From: Cryomorphaceae bacterium
GTDB lineage: Bacteria > Bacteroidota > Bacteroidia > Flavobacteriales_D > Crocinitomicaceae
Direction of reading: 5' to 3'
DNA: 8,235 nucleotides
Assembly: GCA_027485365.1 (NCBI GenBank)
Contig: JAIXRD010000204.1
Coordinates: 1-8,235 of the forward strand
Positions 1 to 6,487 of this stretch are shown here, in pieces. How positions within the stretch are numbered: the stretch's first letter is position 1; each line of letters opens with the position of its first letter. The notes beneath the pieces were generated by a model. The model was not told the DNA's origin. It saw only the letters and a list, made by a program, of their open reading frames with translations, and ran no database searches. The translations under genes were made by a program, and so were the position numbers.

Positions 1-1595
1 ATTTTTTCTCTTAAGGCTTCAACCGAAAGCGTTTTTAATTCTGTTCCTGTGATTACCTTGTCGTGATGAGGTAATCCAATCTGTGTGGCGATAGATTTCG
101 CCGTTTCAGGGTAATCCCCTGTAATCATAATCACTTGAATACCTGCCGCGATACAGTCGGCAATGGCGCCAGGCACTTCAGGTCGGATAGGGTCTTCAAA
201 GGCAACTAATCCCCTAAATTCAAAGGCGAATTCGGCTTGATTTTCAGGCTGGATAGTTGTTGTGGATGATGCTGCACCCAATACGCGGTATCCCCGTGAG
301 GCGAGTAACTGCACATGAGTTAACTGCGCGGCACGTTCCGTTGGAGATAACTTACAGAGCTCAAAAATAGCTTCGGGGGAACCTTTGCAAAAGGCCGTAT
401 TTACATCCGTTTGTTTATTTTTTAGTAGGCGTGTCATTGCGAAACATGCCTTGCTTAAGGGGTAGCTGGCAACCAATTCAAATTCCTGGCTTTCTTCAGT
501 GAGCTCCTTCGTTAAGGAATGAATCGCCCGCTCCATGGGATCAATAGGTTCTGGTTCTGAAGCGTTCGCTAAGGTTTCTAGTAGTGTTTGCAGATGTGCG
601 CTGTTTTCCGTGAATTGTGCTTTGTCAATGACCTTATCCTGCACGAATAAAGCCGCAATTTCCATTTTGTTTTGTGTGATAGTTCCAGTCTTATCGCTGC
701 ATAAAACGGTCGCAGACCCCAAGGTTTCAATCGCGCTAGGTGTTCGGGTAAGGATGTTGTTTTTTGTGAGACGCCATGCGCCAAGTGCCATGAAAATGGT
801 AAATACTACAGGGAATTCCTCTGGCAAAAGAGCCATCGCCGCAGCTAACCCATTCAATAAGGCTTCTAGAAAATTCCCACGGGTAATATAAAAGGCAGCA
901 ATCACCCCAACGCTGATAAATCCACCAAGAATAAACAGGTTCCTAATTAATAGTTTCACCTCGACTTGAAGCCTCGTTTTGTTTTTTTCTATCGACTCAA
1001 GCGATTTACCGATTTTTCCAAATTGGGTATTTATTCCGGTTGCGCTTACCTGTGCAAGACCAGATCCTTGAACAACCAAGGTTCCACTGAATAACTCGCG
1101 CTGTTCTAAATCAAGCGATTTGATAACAGGCACTGATTCTCCAGTAAGCAGGGACTCATCAATTACGAGGTGATTGCTCTCCAATAATATGGCGTCAGCG
1201 GGTACTCTGTCTCCTTCATGCAAGACGATGAGGTCCTCCGGTACAATTTCTCTTCCAAAAATCCGTACAGGTTCTCCGTTACGGATTACAAGCGCCATGG
1301 GCGAGGATAATTTTCGAAGCGCTTCCAGTGATTTTTCAGTTTTGCGCTGTTGAATTAAGGTGATGATTATGATTACAAAGACCCAACATAATAAAATGAT
1401 TCCTTCGCTATACTCCCCAAGAAGCACATACAGGGTGCCGCATCCGAGCAGTAAAATAAATAAAGGATCCTTAATGATTTCAAGGGTAATCGCCCACAGG
1501 TTTTTAGCCTTGGTCGCCGGAAGTTCATTATATCCGCTTACGCTCAGTTTTTTTTGTGCTGCTGCGGTAGTTAGGCCTTGGTGCTGATGGTTCAT
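1..1595 (-). CDS. P2-like cation-transporting P-type ATPase (3' part beyond left edge)
   Basis: This is an ion pump of the inner membrane that couples ATP hydrolysis to cation transport. The reading frame is open from ATG at 1595 to the window edge (531 codons). Visible motifs are a short cytoplasmic N-terminus with HQGLT and GYNELP, two hydrophobic segments at about residues 43-84, the actuator TGES (151-154), an M4 motif PEEFP (258-262), the phosphorylation motif DKTGT (Asp301), the nucleotide-domain KGSPE (from 404), a DP motif at 468-469 and MITGD (490-494). The last part of the P domain and helices M5-M10 are missing. Order and motifs fit the P2 (Ca2+/Mg2+/Na+-type) branch, and no heavy-metal CPC motif is present. 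PEEFP replaces the usual PEGLP, so the ion is uncertain. A start at 1625 is possible in frame but adds ten hydrophobic residues ahead of the usual family start. Base composition is visibly richer in G+C than the central operon. Confidence 0.93.
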   Translation of the reverse strand, partial: MNHQHQGLTTAAAQKKLSVSGYNELPATKAKNLWAITLEIIKDPLFILLLGCGTLYVLLGEYSEGIILLCWVFVIIIITLIQQRKTEKSLEALRKLSSPMALVIRNGEPVRIFGREIVPEDLIVLHEGDRVPADAILLESNHLVIDESLLTGESVPVIKSLDLEQRELFSGTLVVQGSGLAQVSATGINTQFGKIGKSLESIEKNKTRLQVEVKLLIRNLFILGGFISVGVIAAFYITRGNFLEALLNGLAAAMALLPEEFPVVFTIFMALGAWRLTKNNILTRTPSAIETLGSATVLCSDKTGTITQNKMEIAALFVQDKVIDKAQFTENSAHLQTLLETLANASEPEPIDPMERAIHSLTKELTEESQEFELVASYPLSKACFAMTRLLKNKQTDVNTAFCKGSPEAIFELCKLSPTERAAQLTHVQLLASRGYRVLGAASSTTTIQPENQAEFAFEFRGLVAFEDPIRPEVPGAIADCIAAGIQVIMITGDYPETAKSIATQIGLPHHDKVITGTELKTLSVEALREK

Positions 1596-1627
1596 TAACC
1601 GTAAAATTAAGAGCGCAAGGTACATAA

Positions 1628-1807
1628 ACGGCAGGGGATTTAAAAGAAGCGTGTGAGTTGTTTCAAAATTACCTAAATAACGATCCCTATAACGGAACGG
1701 GATCAAACGATTGGGTGAAGGATGATTATTTCCTTATGCTCCATATCTATAATGATCTAATGGAAGGAAAGTTTAAGGTAACTGACGTAGAATCTAAGGT
1801 TAACTAA
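1628..1807 (+). pseudogene. Probable 3' remnant of an unrecognised gene (59 codons, no start)
   Basis: The plus strand is open for 59 codons between an in-frame TAA at 1625 and the stop TAA at 1805-1807. The translation is protein-like, rich in Asn, Asp, Tyr and Lys with a plausible amphipathic segment (DLKEACELFQNYL near the beginning, EGKFKVTDVES near the end). There is no ATG at the beginning; the first in-frame one is at about 1736, and a TTG lies at 1658. The stop interlocks with the stop of the convergent rluF gene (1804-1806), as in tightly packed convergent genes. I read this as the C-terminus of a gene whose front half was lost when the ATPase side was joined. A small gene with a non-ATG start, or a chance open stretch, remain possible. 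I do not recognise the family. Confidence 0.4.
1664..1671 (-). promoter_or_regulatory. Candidate Bacteroidota -7 box upstream of the ATPase
   Basis: On the minus strand the octamer TAATTTTG matches the Bacteroidota sigma -7 consensus TAnnTTTG. It lies 68 bases before the ATPase ATG at 1595. The surrounding GTAATTTTGAAA is identical to the sequence ahead of rluF. No clear -33 TTG is present at the usual distance, so this is only a candidate. It sits inside the plus-strand gene remnant. Confidence 0.3.
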
Positions 1808-2535
1808 TCGATTGACTTCGCACTGTCGGATACCATGGAGTGGATTGCTGCAATTTCATCCGTAGTTAAATAGCGCCATTGTCCGATAGGTACGTCCAGG
1901 TGAATGTTCATAATTCGGACCCGTTTCAATTTGATTACCCGATAATCAAGATATTCACACATGCGACGAATTTGGCGGTTTAAGCCTTGGGTTAGAATGA
2001 TTTTAAAGGTATAACGGTCTACGAGTTCAACCTTACATTTTCTTGTCACGGTATCTAGAATTGGAATTCCGTTGCTCATCTGTTGAATGAACTCCGCATT
2101 AATCGGTCGATTTACGGTAACCACGTATTCTTTTTCGTGGTGATTTCGCGCGCGAAGAATTTTATTTACGATATCACCGTCGTTGGTCAGAAAAATCAGC
2201 CCTTCGCTTGGTTTATCGAGGCGACCAATGGGGAAAATACGTTTCGGGTGATTGATAAAATCAATGATGTTGTCTCGTTCACGGTATTGATCGGTAGTAC
2301 AGACGATCCCAATGGGTTTATTGAACGCGATGTATATAAAATCATCACTTGGTGCTTGGGTGGGCTTGTTGTCAACGGTCACCACATCCCCGGGACTTAC
2401 TTTGGTCCCCATTTCGGGTACCTTTCCGTTGATTTTTACCCGACCGTCTTCGATTAACTTATCGGCCGCACGACGGGAGCAAAACCCGATTTCACTGAGG
2501 TATTTGTTAATTCGAATAGGGGAGGAGGAATCCAT
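1804..2535 (-). CDS. rluF: 23S rRNA pseudouridine(2604) synthase RluF
   Basis: The enzyme isomerises a uridine in the peptidyl-transferase region of 23S rRNA (U2604 in E. coli numbering) to pseudouridine; it acts in the cytoplasm during ribosome maturation. The 243-residue product begins with an S4 RNA-binding domain (about 7-55: RINKYLSEIGFCSRR), followed by the RsuA/RluB/E/F catalytic domain. The catalytic aspartate is Asp107 in GRLDKPSEGL, the same number as in E. coli RluF. ERDNIIDFINH, HEKEYVVTV and QGLNRQIRRMCEY are close to E. coli RluF and separate it from RluB and RluE. It lacks the long basic C-terminal tail of the E. coli protein. The ATG at 2535 is favoured because an in-frame stop lies a few codons upstream. 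It is a single gene, with its stop interlocking the stop of the convergent fragment. Confidence 0.95.
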   Translation of the reverse strand: MDSSSPIRINKYLSEIGFCSRRAADKLIEDGRVKINGKVPEMGTKVSPGDVVTVDNKPTQAPSDDFIYIAFNKPIGIVCTTDQYRERDNIIDFINHPKRIFPIGRLDKPSEGLIFLTNDGDIVNKILRARNHHEKEYVVTVNRPINAEFIQQMSNGIPILDTVTRKCKVELVDRYTFKIILTQGLNRQIRRMCEYLDYRVIKLKRVRIMNIHLDVPIGQWRYLTTDEIAAIHSMVSDSAKSID

Positions 2536-2553
2536 GGGTGCTAAATTTCATTT

Positions 2554-2561
2554 CAAAATTA
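2554..2561 (-). promoter_or_regulatory. Candidate Bacteroidota -7 box upstream of rluF
   Basis: The minus-strand octamer TAATTTTG matches the Bacteroidota -7 consensus TAnnTTTG and lies 18 bases before the rluF ATG, which would give a very short leader. A TTG exists upstream, but 26 rather than about 19 bases away, so the -33 half is weak. The flank GTAATTTTGAAA is shared with the region ahead of the ATPase. Confidence 0.33.
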
Positions 2562-2606
2562 CGCTTTCTTTTTTTAGCAGGGTAGCTCAAGGAATCATCA
2601 AACGAA

Positions 2607-2631
2607 CAAACCAAGTAAAGCTTGGGATTTG
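2607..2631 (-). terminator. Terminator-like hairpin after the secreted-protein gene
   Basis: Read on the minus strand, CAAA-TC-CCAAG pairs with CTTGG-TTTG around a five-base loop, with the TC bulged. The stem has about nine pairs and is followed by a T-rich stretch (TTTGTTCGTTTG). It begins 25 bases after the stop of the 2656-3432 gene and before the candidate rluF promoter, which is where a terminator would be expected. The stem is short and AT-rich, so it may be weak. Its near symmetry means it could act on either strand. Confidence 0.35.
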
Positions 2632-2655
2632 AAATTCTTAGATAATCTCAAATGT

Positions 2656-3432
2656 TTAATGGTCTTTAACAGAATTTTCGGCAGTTGGCTTGTTAAATTT
2701 TATGCGTTCACCGGTCCATGGGGTAAGGTTACCCGAACTGTCCATATACGAAAACTCAATTTCATAATTTTCATCTTCTTTATGATAGGTAAATGCACCC
2801 GAACACATGCCATGACCAACATTGATTACCTCCTGATTGGGTTCGACATAGTAGGTGGTTTCTACATTGGTTTTTAGATTTTTTATGGTGGTTTTAATAA
2901 TGATTTCTGAGCTGTCTCTGGCTGGATTACTAAACACTACGTACTTTGCTGGACCGCAGCCATAGTAATGAATGGTTTTCTTAAGTTCCTTCGCTGGTGT
3001 CAATAGCTCAGGTTTGTTTGTATCTACTACCGTGCTCACAGTGTAAGAAATAGGTTCGTAGGATTCGGTCTTGCTGTTGTATCGATCTAAGTGCTCATAT
3101 TCGGCTAGATTGTCAATACAAAGAATATATTCAAGTCCTGCTTCTAGCGGTGTTTCTGGTTTCAAAATGGCTTGCGTTAAATAGAATTGTCCAATACAGA
3201 TTTCGCTTACTTGTAACTTGATTTTATGACGCCCACTTTTTAAATAAACGGGGTGTTTTTTGTTTAGTGCGAAGATAACATGTTGACTTTCCGCGTATCC
3301 TGTTAGGACAAAAATTGAGTTTTGGTTAATTGTTTTATTCTTCGGGAACACCCAAAGTCCGTTACCTGCACAGTCGGCAAATACTGAAATGGAACAAAAA
3401 AGTCCAAGGATTAAAGCGAGTAGTGTTTTCAT
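2656..3432 (-). CDS. Unrecognised secreted protein with five mature cysteines
   Basis: I do not recognise this family. The start is set at the ATG at 3432 rather than the first in-frame ATG at 3534, because the downstream ATG opens a clean type I signal peptide: MKT, a hydrophobic core, then cleavage after SVFA (Ala19), giving a mature protein beginning DCAGNG. The product is 258 residues. The mature chain has five cysteines (in DCAG, EICIG, YILCID, YYGCGP, GMCSG) and alternating strand-like segments, suggesting a periplasmic or surface beta-sandwich with disulfides. It has no C-terminal T9SS domain and no lipobox. It lies 105 bases downstream of the LamG/Kelch gene on the same strand, so it may be read through from that operon or have its own promoter. 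No good -7 box is evident in the spacer. The last residues are polar and probably disordered. Confidence 0.8.
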   Translation of the reverse strand: MKTLLALILGLFCSISVFADCAGNGLWVFPKNKTINQNSIFVLTGYAESQHVIFALNKKHPVYLKSGRHKIKLQVSEICIGQFYLTQAILKPETPLEAGLEYILCIDNLAEYEHLDRYNSKTESYEPISYTVSTVVDTNKPELLTPAKELKKTIHYYGCGPAKYVVFSNPARDSSEIIIKTTIKNLKTNVETTYYVEPNQEVINVGHGMCSGAFTYHKEDENYEIEFSYMDSSGNLTPWTGERIKFNKPTAENSVKDH

Positions 3433-3537
3433 AGGGAATGAATTAGCGTTACAAGATAGTTTATTATGTCTTATCGAGGGTCGGATGTCATTTTTATTAT
3501 TGAGGTAGTTAGTTCCATTCAATAGAGCGCGCACTAC

Positions 3538-5811
3538 TTAGTGTTTTATAAATTTTGTAGTCAGCGCAGGGTGATTATTTATTTGAATAATATAAACGCC
3601 GCTTGAAAATTCTGAGATGTCAAATGTAACACTTACCGTTGCCCCAGAGGAGGTTACGTAACGTTCATGAATTATAGCACCAGATAGATCATAAATCCGA
3701 ATGGTATGTGTTTCTTCATGAATAGGATTGAAACTTAAGGTTATAAGTTCAAGTGCAGGATTTGGATATAATTTTAACGCAGGTATAGTTGAACCTGACG
3801 GTTCATTAACCCCAACGGTAGATGTGTTAATAATTTTCCAGGCGTTGTTTGTAGCGATTCCACACATATACCAAAGCGCATTGTCAAACACCGTAGTGGA
3901 TTGTGCATGTCTGCTCCCTGCTGGCCAATTTCCAGTTGTGGTTTTTAATTCGTGCCAGGTAATACCGTCTTCGGAGAACCAGACATCGTTCATCTCGATC
4001 CCTGTTGCCATTCCGCCCATGAGCCACATTTTATTGTCAAACCAAGCAACGGTATGCCAATATCGTCCTGTCCATGGGGCCGATTCATTAACGAGTGTCC
4101 AACTTATTCCGTCCGAACTTTTCCAAACCTCATTGTATGACCTTCTTGTGCCTTCATTAGAACCACCTAACATCCATATTTGCCCATTATTATCTACACA
4201 ACTATTTATCTGCATGCCTCTTCCCAACCACGGTGCATTTGGCAGTTGATTCCAATGTAATCCATCAGTACTTGACCATACATCCGTTAATGGATTTCCA
4301 CTACATTGCTCTCCACCAAAAACAAATAAATTCCCATTAGCGTAAGAATAGTTTGGATTATTTCTTAGGGTAAATCCGGGTATTGCGGCGGTTGTTTGTA
4401 TCCAATTAATTCCATCACTACTTTTCCAAACATCGGTTAAACAGCCGGATTGTGGGTCTCCACCTATAACCCAAATGGCACTATCACTAACAAGCCATGC
4501 GGCACAATGCCTTGCGGGCCAAGGGGCGGCTGTTTCAAAGGTCCAGTTCGCGCCATCGGTCGAGCTCCATATTTCATTATGCGTGTACATGGGCGGATGA
4601 TGCGGCGGATCCCATCCACCCAACAACCACATTTTATTTTGAAAACTCACTAAACCAGACCCATCTTTTGAATTAAAGGGTAAAGTGCTAGTTACTTCTT
4701 CCCAATCGTATTCGCTTACAGTAAAAGCTCCAGATGATTGGGTTAGTGTTGGATCGTTGTAATCAGAAACACGGACTTCAATGGTTGTTCCTGGAGCATA
4801 GTTCATATTGATGTAAGTGTAACATTCATAAGCCATATTTGTATGGACGGCAGGAAGCCAGACACTATTATTAATTCGATACTCAACCAGAATTGAATCG
4901 CTCACTTGCGTGGCATCATATTCCCAATAAACCAGCACGTTTGAACCTTGCACAAAGGCATCAGTTGCCTTAACTGTAGTAAAACAAAACGGCTTATTTT
5001 CAAACCATAATAAATCAATTTCGCTTTGGTTAAGGCTTCGGTTATACAAACGCATGTCATCAATCGTACCCCTGAAAAGATGAGGTGATGAACTAAAAAT
5101 AAAGTCAACAGCATCGCCTAATGCACCTCCGTAATTATTGTCAATACTTAGTGTATACAGGCTGTGATTTTTGTATATTCTTAGGGTATCTGCCGCTCGT
5201 GTTATGGCAAAATGACACCATGCATTGTTTGTGAATGCACCCGGATTACCTTCCGCTATGGCATTAGATCCTACACCGCTTCCATTCCAATAGACAAACG
5301 TTGAAAAAAATGACTGGGTTAAATACTCCAGGTAATAACTGTTGTGGCTGCTTAATTGAATTTCAAAATTGGATATCGTGTCGTTTGGATATTGCTTCGA
5401 TGAAAATAGATTCTGGATTTCAGGAGAATTTGTTTTATACCAAAAGCTAATGGTGAAATCGCCGGAGATGGGCGAAAATTCGGAAATGGGTATATTCAGT
5501 GAATCAGATACCCCATCAAAATAAAGGGCTTTATTTAAGTTTCCAAACCGGTCATTAACAAAGGTTCCTGAACCTGTTACGATATGATTCCCATTGCCGG
5601 AGAAATCTGCCAGGGTCCCATCGAATTTATAGTGTCCTTTTAAACTGTCTGTTGGAAGTTGTGCTTTCACAGATGTAAATGGAAAAATGGCGGTAATGAG
5701 TAATAAGAATCCTAAGCGCAAACTGTGATAGGGGAAAAATAGTTCAACTAATCTCAGGGCCGCTACTCTTAGGTGTTTGCTGTTAGCGGCGGTTCTTTTT
5801 CGCTCAGTCAT
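3538..5811 (-). CDS. T9SS-secreted LamG/Kelch-like repeat protein
   Basis: A large exported surface or extracellular protein. Residues 1-50 form a long signal sequence: a basic N-region, a hydrophobic core at about 31-48 and likely cleavage after SVKA. Residues about 54-270 are a LamG-type jelly-roll (LKGHYKFDG at the start, RLYNRSLNQSEIDLLW at the end), a fold often used to bind glycans. Residues 275-365 look like an Ig/fibronectin-type linker. Residues 368-660 hold six Kelch-like repeats of about 50 residues. Residues 678-757 are a type A T9SS sorting domain (LYPNPALE, IRIYDLSGAIIHER, FSSGVYIIQI) that directs passage across the outer membrane. The start codon overlaps the preceding gene by eight bases, indicating translational coupling. 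No catalytic residues are identifiable, and binding or adhesion is inferred from domains. No alternative internal Met precedes the hydrophobic core. Confidence 0.92.
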   Translation of the reverse strand: MTERKRTAANSKHLRVAALRLVELFFPYHSLRLGFLLLITAIFPFTSVKAQLPTDSLKGHYKFDGTLADFSGNGNHIVTGSGTFVNDRFGNLNKALYFDGVSDSLNIPISEFSPISGDFTISFWYKTNSPEIQNLFSSKQYPNDTISNFEIQLSSHNSYYLEYLTQSFFSTFVYWNGSGVGSNAIAEGNPGAFTNNAWCHFAITRAADTLRIYKNHSLYTLSIDNNYGGALGDAVDFIFSSSPHLFRGTIDDMRLYNRSLNQSEIDLLWFENKPFCFTTVKATDAFVQGSNVLVYWEYDATQVSDSILVEYRINNSVWLPAVHTNMAYECYTYINMNYAPGTTIEVRVSDYNDPTLTQSSGAFTVSEYDWEEVTSTLPFNSKDGSGLVSFQNKMWLLGGWDPPHHPPMYTHNEIWSSTDGANWTFETAAPWPARHCAAWLVSDSAIWVIGGDPQSGCLTDVWKSSDGINWIQTTAAIPGFTLRNNPNYSYANGNLFVFGGEQCSGNPLTDVWSSTDGLHWNQLPNAPWLGRGMQINSCVDNNGQIWMLGGSNEGTRRSYNEVWKSSDGISWTLVNESAPWTGRYWHTVAWFDNKMWLMGGMATGIEMNDVWFSEDGITWHELKTTTGNWPAGSRHAQSTTVFDNALWYMCGIATNNAWKIINTSTVGVNEPSGSTIPALKLYPNPALELITLSFNPIHEETHTIRIYDLSGAIIHERYVTSSGATVSVTFDISEFSSGVYIIQINNHPALTTKFIKH
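3832..4710 (-). repeat. Six tandem Kelch-like repeats of about 150 bp within the T9SS protein
   Basis: Repeats are marked by a hydrophobic-GG motif (GG at residues 398, 450, 499, 549, 599; CG at 650) followed by a W-S-x-DG-x-x-W motif (starting at residues 414, 461, 511, 562, 610). The spacing is 47-52 residues. At the DNA level, related blocks beginning 'ccatc' or 'ccgtc' recur near 4553, 4412, 4262, 4109 and 3965. The sixth repeat lacks the DG motif and has CG in place of GG. The YDWEEVTST strand at 368-376 probably completes the ring. Confidence 0.85.
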
Positions 5812-6487
5812 TTTGCTGACGTTTTAGGTGAAATGTCAAGCCTATTTGTGTTGTTAATATTCCCGTCCAATTTTTACTGGTAAGCTCTTTTGTTTGATTA
5901 ATTACTGCTTCGCTGTTCGGTGAGTATAGGTAGGGTGTGTATGCAATTGATATAAAAGGTGATAAAAAATAATTGTTTTTCAATGTTAAACAATACCCAG
6001 CTTTTAAACAGATGTCGCCACCAATACCAAATGCTTTTGATGATGTTTCGTCATACACAAAGGGGTTTTCATTTATCCTTCTAAAAAGTCCACTTGATGT
6101 TGCGGAAATTATCAAGTCAGAATATAATCCTTTCGATTTTTCTTTGCTTTCGTAATGTAAAATGTATCCTAGATTAATAAAATGGAGCTGGAGTATATTG
6201 TTGAAATTTTCATTTTCTGCAGAACTCTGGAAATAAGCGTATCTTACGTTTATTCCATGTTTAAGATGTTTCTCATTTTTGAAAACATAAGAAATGGATG
6301 TGTTTAATCCATTCATTAGCAGTGGCTGCTTTTCTGTCAGGAAAGGCCGGCTCACATTGTAGGTTTGAATGGCCTTATCCCATTGGTTTGAATACAAATA
6401 TTCATACGATGCATCCATTTTAATTTCTTGAGCTATGGTGCAGCCAATGTGCAATAATAATATAGTTGAAAAAATGATTGACTTCAT
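5804..6487 (-). CDS. Probable outer-membrane beta-barrel protein, family not recognised
   Basis: The 227-residue product begins with a signal peptide (MKSIIFSTILLL core, likely cleavage at ...TIAQ). The rest is a series of short alternating polar/aromatic segments consistent with membrane beta-strands, for example GINVRYAYFQSS, LHFINLGYILHYES, LYSDLIISATS, YFLSPFISIAYTP and the ending TTQIGLTFHLKR, which resembles the terminal strand of outer-membrane barrels. A barrel of about eight strands would fit the length. The start ATG shares ATGA with the stop of the amine oxidase gene, and its own stop lies inside the start of the LamG/Kelch gene, so it is the middle cistron of a coupled operon. An LHIGC stretch resembles a lipobox, but His at -3 argues against lipidation. 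Possible roles as an anchor or pore for the neighbouring products are inference; no specific function can be assigned. Confidence 0.72.
   Translation of the reverse strand: MKSIIFSTILLLHIGCTIAQEIKMDASYEYLYSNQWDKAIQTYNVSRPFLTEKQPLLMNGLNTSISYVFKNEKHLKHGINVRYAYFQSSAENENFNNILQLHFINLGYILHYESKEKSKGLYSDLIISATSSGLFRRINENPFVYDETSSKAFGIGGDICLKAGYCLTLKNNYFLSPFISIAYTPYLYSPNSEAVINQTKELTSKNWTGILTTQIGLTFHLKRQQND

Noticed and set aside
535..891. Plus-strand open frame of 118 codons
   Set aside because: It lies opposite the ATPase, covering the DKTGT and PEEFP region; the minus-strand reading carries all the family motifs.
2083..2632. Two overlapping plus-strand open frames opposite rluF
   Set aside because: They are antisense to conserved RluF motifs, overlap each other and have no recognisable protein features.
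3433..3534. N-terminal extension of the secreted protein to the ATG at 3534
   Set aside because: It would place 34 polar residues in front of a well-formed signal peptide; the ATG at 3432 is the sensible start.
3505..3537. GTAGT/ACTAC inverted repeat after the LamG/Kelch gene, possible terminator or attC-like site
   Set aside because: Only five pairs around a 23-base loop, with no T tract; not distinguishable from chance.
3728..4249. Plus-strand open frame of 173 codons
   Set aside because: It is antisense to the Kelch-like repeats and T9SS domain; its length comes from the repetitive Trp/Gly-rich codons on the other strand.
3832..4710. Regular 150-base repeats as a CRISPR or satellite array
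   Set aside because: The period and conserved bases follow the codons for Kelch-like repeats inside one long reading frame.
6430..6487. Lipobox (LHIGC) in the barrel-like protein
   Set aside because: Position -3 is His, not Leu/Val/Ile, and a normal type I site follows at TIAQ.
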